Shown one piece after another: positions 5,512-9,998 of a DNA stretch of 9,998 bases. How positions within the stretch are numbered: the stretch's first letter is position 1; each line of letters begins with the position of its first letter. The translations under genes and the position numbers were made by a program. A model generated the notes under the pieces. It saw nothing but the letters and a program-made list of their open reading frames with translations, had not been told where the DNA came from and did no database searches. The DNA is from JBFGCT01 sp041581055 (GTDB lineage Bacteria; Actinomycetota; Acidimicrobiia; Acidimicrobiales; Ilumatobacteraceae): the NCBI GenBank assembly GCA_041581055.1, contig JBFGCT010000153.1:1-9998 (forward strand), given 5' to 3'.

Positions 5512-8500
5512 TCACCGGGCGCTGCCGAACCCGCCGCCACCGGGCGTCTCGACTTCGAACCGGTCGCCCGGCTCGACGTCGACCCGGGCGTTGCCGGGCA
5601 ACTCGACCACCGTCCCGTCCGCCCGCACCAGCCTGTTGTGTCCGACCGCGCCCGGACCGCCACCGGACGCGCCGAAGGGCCGCACGGCGCGTCGGGACGA
5701 CAGCACGTTGACCTCCATGGCCTCGCCGAAGCGGACGCGCCGAACGGCGCCGTCGCCGCCGCGGTGAGCTCCGGCGCCGCCCGACCCGCGCCGAACGTGG
5801 AACGTCTCGAGCAACACGGGGTACCGCCACTCGAGCACCTCCGGGTCGGTCAACCGCGAGTTGGTCATGTGGGTGTGCACGGCGTCGCAGCCGTCCCGGC
5901 GGCCGGTGGCGCCGGCGCCGCCACAGATCGTCTCGTAGTATTGGTGGTGCCCGTTGCCCCAGATGAGGTTGTTCATCGTGCCCTGTGACGCGGCCATCAC
6001 GCCCAGCGCGCCGAACAGGGTGTCGACGATCAACTGCGACGTCTCCACGTTTCCGGCGATCACCGCCGCCGGGTACTGCGGATTGACGATGCTGGACTCG
6101 GGCAGCGCGACCTCGATCGGCTTCATGCAGCCGGCGTTCAGCGGTATGTCGTCGTCGACCAGGCAGCGGAACACGTACAGCACGGCGGCCCGGGCGATCG
6201 CCGACGGCGCGTTGTAGTTGCCGGGGTGCGTTGCGCTGGAGCCGGTGAAGTCGATCCGCGCCGTCCGACGCTCGCGGTCGACGCTGATCGCAACACTGAT
6301 CCGGTGGCCGTCGTCGGTCTCGCAGGCGAACGCGCAGTCGGTCAACGCGCCGATGACCCGCCGCACCGACTCCTCGGCGTTGTCCTTGACGTGGCCCATG
6401 TAGGCGTGAACGACGTCGAGGCCATAGTGGTCGATCACCCGGAACAGCTCGGTGGTGCCCTTCTCACAAGCGGCCACCTGCGCCTTGAGGTCGGCGACGT
6501 TCTGGTCGGGATTGCGGGCCGGATAGGGGCCCGACGCCAACAGCCGGCGCAGCTCGTCCTCGCGGAATCGGTCGTCGGCGACCAGGAGGACGTTGTCGAT
6601 CAGCACTCCCTCCTGCTCGACACTCGTGCTGTTGGCGGGCGCAGAGCCGGGCGTCATCCCGCCGATGTCGGCATGGTGGCCGCGGGAGGCGACGTAGAAG
6701 ATCGGTGTCTCCCCGCCTTGCCCGAAGACCGGCTTGACCACGGTGATGTCGGGCAGGTGCGTGCCGCCCTTGTACGGCGCGTTCATCACGAACACCTGCC
6801 CGCGCTCCATGCCGGGGTTCTCGGCGATGATCGACTTGATCGATTCGCTCATCGAGCCGAGATGCACCGGAATGTGCGGCGCGTTGGCGATCAGCTCGCC
6901 GGCCGGGTCGAACAGCGCGCACGAGAAATCGAGCCGCTCCTTGATGTTCACCGAGGACGCCGTGTTCTCGAGCACGACGCCCATCTGTTCGGCGATGTTC
7001 ATGAACAGGTTGTTGAAGATCTCCAATTGGACAGGGTCGACGGCCGCGGTGACGGCGGCGTCGGCCGCTCGTGGCCGAACCCGCTCGATGACGAGATCAC
7101 CGCCGGCGGTCACCCGACCTCGCCAGCCGGGCTCGATCGCCGTGGTGGCGCTCGGCTCGATCAACACCGCCGGGCCGTCGATGACCGTCGCGCTCGGCAG
7201 CGCCGTGCGGTCGATGAAGGGTGTGTCTCGGCGCTCGCCCGCCATCATCGTCGGATGCACCCCCAGCAGCGGATCACCGCCGCCCGGGGTGTCGACGGTG
7301 AGATCCAACCCCGGCGCCGAACCGACTGCTTCGACCTGGATCGACTCGACGATCAGCCCACGATCACGGGACACGAAGCCGAACCGGGCGCGATGGGCGG
7401 TCTCGAAGCGCGCGATCAGCTCGGCGAGGCTGCCATCGCCCACGTGGAGCGCCGAGTCGGCGCCGGCGTACCGGAGCGAGACTCGCCGCACCAGCTCGAT
7501 CGCCCCCTCCTCGACGGCCTGTTCCACCAACGCCGCCCGCGCGCGGTCTTGCAGCGTCCGCCACAGCGGGTCGAGACCATCGAGGCAGGCGGCGCTCAGC
7601 GCCTGCTCGACCGCCTGGTCGACGACCTCGCGCACGTCGGCCAGGCCGATCCCCACCGCCGACAGCACGCCGGCATGGGGATGGACGTGCACTCGGGTGA
7701 TCCCGAGGCGATCGGCGACCAGGCACGCGTGCTGGCCACCGGCCCCGCCGAAGCAGGCGAGCGTGTACTCGCTGACGTCGTGTCCCCGTTGCACAGAGAT
7801 CTTCTTGATGGCGTTGGCCATGTTCTCGACGGCGATGTCCAGGAAGCCGGTCGCCACCGACGCCACGTCGTGTTCGAGACCGGTCGCGTCGGAGATCTCC
7901 GCGGCGAGGCGCTCGAAGCCCTCGAACGAGGCGCGTGCGGCGAGCGGCTCGTCGCCGCTGACTCCGAATGCCCGCGGGAAGTACTCCGGCCGCAGCTTGC
8001 CCAGAACCACGTTGCAGTCGGTGATCGAGAGCGGACCACCGTTGCCGTAGCAGGCCGGCCCGGGGTCGGCGCCGGCCGAATTCGGGCCGACTCGCATCCG
8101 CGAGCCGTCGAACCGCAGAACCGATCCACCGCCGGCGGCGACCGTGTGGATGTGGATCATCGGGGCGCGGACACGCACTCCGGCGACCGCCGTGTCGTAT
8201 GTCCGCTCGAGCTCCCCGGCGTAGTGCGACACGTCGGTCGAGGTGCCGCCCATGTCGAACCCGATCAGCTGGTCGAAACCCGCCGCGGTGCCCGTGCGGA
8301 CCATTCCGACCACGCCACCGGCGGGTCCCGACAGCAGCGCGTCCTTGCCCCGGAATCGGTGTGCGCCCGCCAGCCCGCCGTTCGACTGCATGAACATCAG
8401 CCGCGGACCGCGGGCGTCGGGTCGTAGTCGTTCGTCCACCCGGCGCACGTAGCGGCGAAGGATCGGCGAGAGATACGCGTCGACGACCGTCGTGTCACCG

Positions 8501-9120
8501 CGCGCCACGAGCTTCATCAACGGGCTGACCTCGTGACTCGCCGACACCTGGCCGAATCCGAGGTCGCGGGCGATCGCAGCGATCCTCTCCTCGTGCTCGG
8601 TGTGACGGTACCCGTGCATCAGCGCGATCGCGACGGCGTCGACCCCGTCGTCTCGACACCGTCGGAGCGCGTCGCGCACGCTGGTCTCGTTCAGCGGTTC
8701 GAGCACCGTGCCGTCCGCCGCGACGCGCTCGTCGACCTCGATCACTCGGCGGTACAGCATGTCGGGCAGCACGATGTCGAGCGCGAAGATGTCGGGTCGG
8801 GCCTGGTAGCCGATTCTCAGCGCGTCGCCGAATCCTCGCGTCGTGACGTACACCGTCGGCTCGCCCCGCCGCTCGAGCAGCGCGTTGGTCGCCACCGTCG
8901 TGCCCATCTTGACCTCGTCGACGAGCCCCGGCGGGATCGGCTGGCCCGGGGCGAGCTCCAACAGATTGCGGATGCCTTCGATCGCCGCGTCGTCGTAGCG
9001 CCGTAGGTTTTCCGACAGGAGCTTGTGCGTCGCGATGCGGCCGTCCGGACGGCGGGCGATCACGTCGGTGAACGTGCCGCCTCGGTCGATCCAGAACTGC
9101 CATCCCACCGTGGTCATCAT
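5512..9120 (-). CDS. ATP-dependent 5-oxoprolinase, single-chain (HyuA-HyuB fusion type)
   Basis: Opens 5-oxo-L-proline (pyroglutamate) to L-glutamate with ATP hydrolysis. The 1202-residue chain joins a HyuA-like half (about 5-690) and a HyuB-like half (about 692-1200). The N-terminal phosphate-binding motif is DRGGTFTDV (12-20). MGTTVATNALLER follows, then the second ATPase motif GFDMGGTSTDVS (about 285-297), VAAGGGS, and FGGAGGQHAC. The HyuB half begins DPVQLEIFNN and has IKERLDFSCALF, SRGHHADIGGMTPGS, YGLDVVHAYMGH and SHPGN-like THPGNYNAPSA; it ends PGGGGFG. It follows eukaryotic OPLAH block by block from memory, better than hydantoinase or acetone carboxylase. The start is uncertain: ATG 9120 is chosen because residues before it look non-homologous; ATG 9117 or GTG 9108 are possible, and TTG 9180 would add 20 residues. 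No strong Shine-Dalgarno site is seen. Confidence 0.93.
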   Translation of the reverse strand: MMTTVGWQFWIDRGGTFTDVIARRPDGRIATHKLLSENLRRYDDAAIEGIRNLLELAPGQPIPPGLVDEVKMGTTVATNALLERRGEPTVYVTTRGFGDALRIGYQARPDIFALDIVLPDMLYRRVIEVDERVAADGTVLEPLNETSVRDALRRCRDDGVDAVAIALMHGYRHTEHEERIAAIARDLGFGQVSASHEVSPLMKLVARGDTTVVDAYLSPILRRYVRRVDERLRPDARGPRLMFMQSNGGLAGAHRFRGKDALLSGPAGGVVGMVRTGTAAGFDQLIGFDMGGTSTDVSHYAGELERTYDTAVAGVRVRAPMIHIHTVAAGGGSVLRFDGSRMRVGPNSAGADPGPACYGNGGPLSITDCNVVLGKLRPEYFPRAFGVSGDEPLAARASFEGFERLAAEISDATGLEHDVASVATGFLDIAVENMANAIKKISVQRGHDVSEYTLACFGGAGGQHACLVADRLGITRVHVHPHAGVLSAVGIGLADVREVVDQAVEQALSAACLDGLDPLWRTLQDRARAALVEQAVEEGAIELVRRVSLRYAGADSALHVGDGSLAELIARFETAHRARFGFVSRDRGLIVESIQVEAVGSAPGLDLTVDTPGGGDPLLGVHPTMMAGERRDTPFIDRTALPSATVIDGPAVLIEPSATTAIEPGWRGRVTAGGDLVIERVRPRAADAAVTAAVDPVQLEIFNNLFMNIAEQMGVVLENTASSVNIKERLDFSCALFDPAGELIANAPHIPVHLGSMSESIKSIIAENPGMERGQVFVMNAPYKGGTHLPDITVVKPVFGQGGETPIFYVASRGHHADIGGMTPGSAPANSTSVEQEGVLIDNVLLVADDRFREDELRRLLASGPYPARNPDQNVADLKAQVAACEKGTTELFRVIDHYGLDVVHAYMGHVKDNAEESVRRVIGALTDCAFACETDDGHRISVAISVDRERRTARIDFTGSSATHPGNYNAPSAIARAAVLYVFRCLVDDDIPLNAGCMKPIEVALPESSIVNPQYPAAVIAGNVETSQLIVDTLFGALGVMAASQGTMNNLIWGNGHHQYYETICGGAGATGRRDGCDAVHTHMTNSRLTDPEVLEWRYPVLLETFHVRRGSGGAGAHRGGDGAVRRVRFGEAMEVNVLSSRRAVRPFGASGGGPGAVGHNRLVRADGTVVELPGNARVDVEPGDRFEVETPGGGGFGSAR

Positions 9121-9215
9121 GGTAACTCGGTGGGGTCGCCGCGCTGACGGGGGCCGCGGGGCCGACCGATCGAGTCCCAACCGTTGTGCTCCGATGTGCG
9201 TTAGGTTGAGCGGTG
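9121..9215. promoter_or_regulatory. Divergent intergenic region between 5-oxoprolinase gene and pafA
   Basis: These 95 bp must hold the control signals for two genes reading outwards. On the plus strand a clear TAGGTT hexamer is present for pafA. On the minus strand I see no convincing -10 box or Shine-Dalgarno sequence upstream of the 9120 ATG; only a GAG six bases before it. I see no larger palindrome that would mark an operator. Confidence 0.45.
9202..9207 (+). promoter_or_regulatory. Candidate -10 hexamer (TAGGTT) for leaderless pafA
   Basis: The same hexamer as before dop. It ends five bases before GTG 9213 and eight before ATG 9216, the usual distance from a -10 box to the transcription start. 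No Shine-Dalgarno sequence fits, so the transcript is probably leaderless or nearly so. A TTGTGC at 9184-9189 has a spacer of only 12 bases and is a poor -35 box. Confidence 0.5.
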
Positions 9216-9998
9216 ATGGACCGGCGCATCTACGGGCTCGAGAACGAGTACGGCGTCACGTGCACACTTCGGGGTCAGCGCCGCCTCAGCCCCGACGAGG
9301 TCGCCCGCTACCTGTTCCGGCGGGTCGTGTCGTGGGGGCGCAGCTCGAACGTGTTCCTCCAGAACGGCGCTCGGCTGTACCTCGACGTCGGTTCCCACCC
9401 GGAGTACGCCACGCCGGAGTGCGACTCGCTGTACGACCTGGTCGTCCACGACAAGGCGGGGGAGCGGATCCTCGAGCAGCTCGTCGAGTCCGCCGAGCAA
9501 CGCCTCGCCGAGGAGTCGATCCGGGGAACGATCTACCTCTTCAAGAACAACACCGACTCCGCTGGCAACTCCTACGGGTGCCACGAGAACTACCTGACCA
9601 ACCGCGACGACGACCTCGGGCACTACGCCGAAGTGCTCATCCCGTTCCTGGTCAGCCGGCAGATCTACACCGGGGCCGGCAAGGTGCTGCAAACCGCCCG
9701 CGGCGCGACGTTCTCGATCGCGCAGCGCGCCGAGCACATCTGGGAGGGCGTCTCGTCGGCGACGACGCGGAGCCGGCCGATCATCAACACCCGCGACGAG
9801 CCCCACGCCGACGCCGAGCGCTATCGGCGACTGCACGTGATCGTCGGCGACTCGAACATGAGCGAGTACACGGCGTTCGTCAAGGTCGGCTCGGCGGCCT
9901 GCATGTTGCGCATGCTCGAAGACGACAACGTCGTGCTGCGCGACATGACGTTGGAGAACCCGATCCGTGCCATCCGCGAGATCAGCCACGACATGACC
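9216..9998 (+). CDS. pafA: Pup--protein ligase PafA, N-terminal part (3' end outside window)
   Basis: PafA activates the C-terminal Glu of Pup with ATP as a gamma-glutamyl phosphate and joins it to substrate lysines. The frame stays open to the right edge, giving 261 of an expected roughly 450 residues. Visible features are GLENEYG with metal-binding Glu9 and Glu11, SPDEVARYLFRRVVSWGRSS, and YLDVGSHPEYATPECDSL with the essential Asp57. KNNTDSAGNSYGCHENYL, QRAEHIWEGVSSATTRSRP and RDEPHADAERYRRLHVIVGD follow. It lacks the Dop-loop insertion, which separates it from Dop. The C-terminal domain is beyond the window. ATG 9216 is preferred because the resulting MDRRIYG matches the mycobacterial N-terminus; GTG 9213 would add one residue. 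It stands apart from the dop-prcA group and has its own promoter signal. Confidence 0.96.
   Translation, partial: MDRRIYGLENEYGVTCTLRGQRRLSPDEVARYLFRRVVSWGRSSNVFLQNGARLYLDVGSHPEYATPECDSLYDLVVHDKAGERILEQLVESAEQRLAEESIRGTIYLFKNNTDSAGNSYGCHENYLTNRDDDLGHYAEVLIPFLVSRQIYTGAGKVLQTARGATFSIAQRAEHIWEGVSSATTRSRPIINTRDEPHADAERYRRLHVIVGDSNMSEYTAFVKVGSAACMLRMLEDDNVVLRDMTLENPIRAIREISHDMT
9774..9866 (+). repeat. Paralogous 93-bp segment shared by dop and pafA (pafA copy)
   Basis: Gap-free partner of 2934-3026, with 12 differences in 93 bases by hand count. It encodes RPIINTRDEPHAD through NMSE of PafA. Both copies point the same way about 6.8 kb apart, so recombination between them could in principle delete everything from dop to pafA, though mismatches would limit this. 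Confidence 0.7.

Noticed and set aside
6226..8427. Plus-strand open frame of 733 codons opposite the 5-oxoprolinase gene
   Set aside because: The minus-strand frame matches 5-oxoprolinase throughout, whereas this one is rich in Arg, His and Asp with no recognisable domain.
9118..9180. TTG start at 9180 for the 5-oxoprolinase
   Set aside because: The 20 extra residues are Arg/Pro-rich and unlike the family N-terminus, which begins shortly before DRGGTFTDV. Tandem ATG codons at 9120 and 9117 are better starts.
1..9998. Search for tRNA, rRNA, CRISPR arrays, insertion sequences or phage genes
   Set aside because: Genes fill the window almost completely with recognised housekeeping-type functions. 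I saw no spaced direct repeats, transposase motifs or tRNA-like cloverleafs.

Overview
The window carries a Pup-proteasome locus of a high-GC Gram-positive bacterium (Actinomycetota). The DNA is strongly G+C-rich with G/C at most third codon positions. Every core part of the pupylation-proteasome pathway is present: the ATPase ring ARC/Mpa, the depupylase/deamidase Dop, the modifier Pup, the 20S core subunits PrcB and PrcA, and the Pup ligase PafA. Start sites sit just downstream of TANNNT hexamers, which fits leaderless transcription, common in this phylum. Acidimicrobiia (Ilumatobacter/Iamia-like) is my best guess for the class, but this is inference and I could not test it.

Layout, left to right. 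Positions 2-931 (+) are the 3' part of arc/mpa; its N-terminal coiled coil and OB domains lie upstream of the window. Positions 994-2208 (+) are a saccharopine-dehydrogenase-like NAD(P)-binding oxidoreductase of unknown substrate. Positions 2274-3767 (+) are dop, followed closely by pup (3795-3992), prcB (3996-4802) and prcA (4799-5476). The pup-prcB gap is 3 bp and prcB/prcA overlap by 4 bp, so dop-pup-prcB-prcA looks like one operon. A 35-bp convergent gap holding an imperfect hairpin separates prcA from a long minus-strand gene (5512-9120) encoding a single-chain ATP-dependent 5-oxoprolinase. That gene is divergent from pafA (9216-9998, +), which is cut by the right edge. No stretch over 300 bases lacks a gene.

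How the genes work together: Dop deamidates the C-terminal Gln of Pup to Glu. PafA uses ATP to join that Glu to substrate lysines. ARC/Mpa captures pupylated substrates, unfolds them and threads them into the PrcA/PrcB barrel, docking through its C-terminal Gln-Tyr-Leu tail. Dop also removes Pup again. The oxidoreductase and the 5-oxoprolinase are not known parts of the pathway. 5-oxoprolinase could recycle pyroglutamate from degraded peptides, but that is speculation from gene position.

The main system is well described elsewhere, and I found no wholly new system. The points most worth a second look are the Ala (not Gly) before the catalytic Thr of PrcB, the repeated TAGGTT-type leaderless start signal at dop and pafA, the prcB ribosome binding site written inside the codons of Pup's GGQ tail, and the two metabolic genes within the locus.
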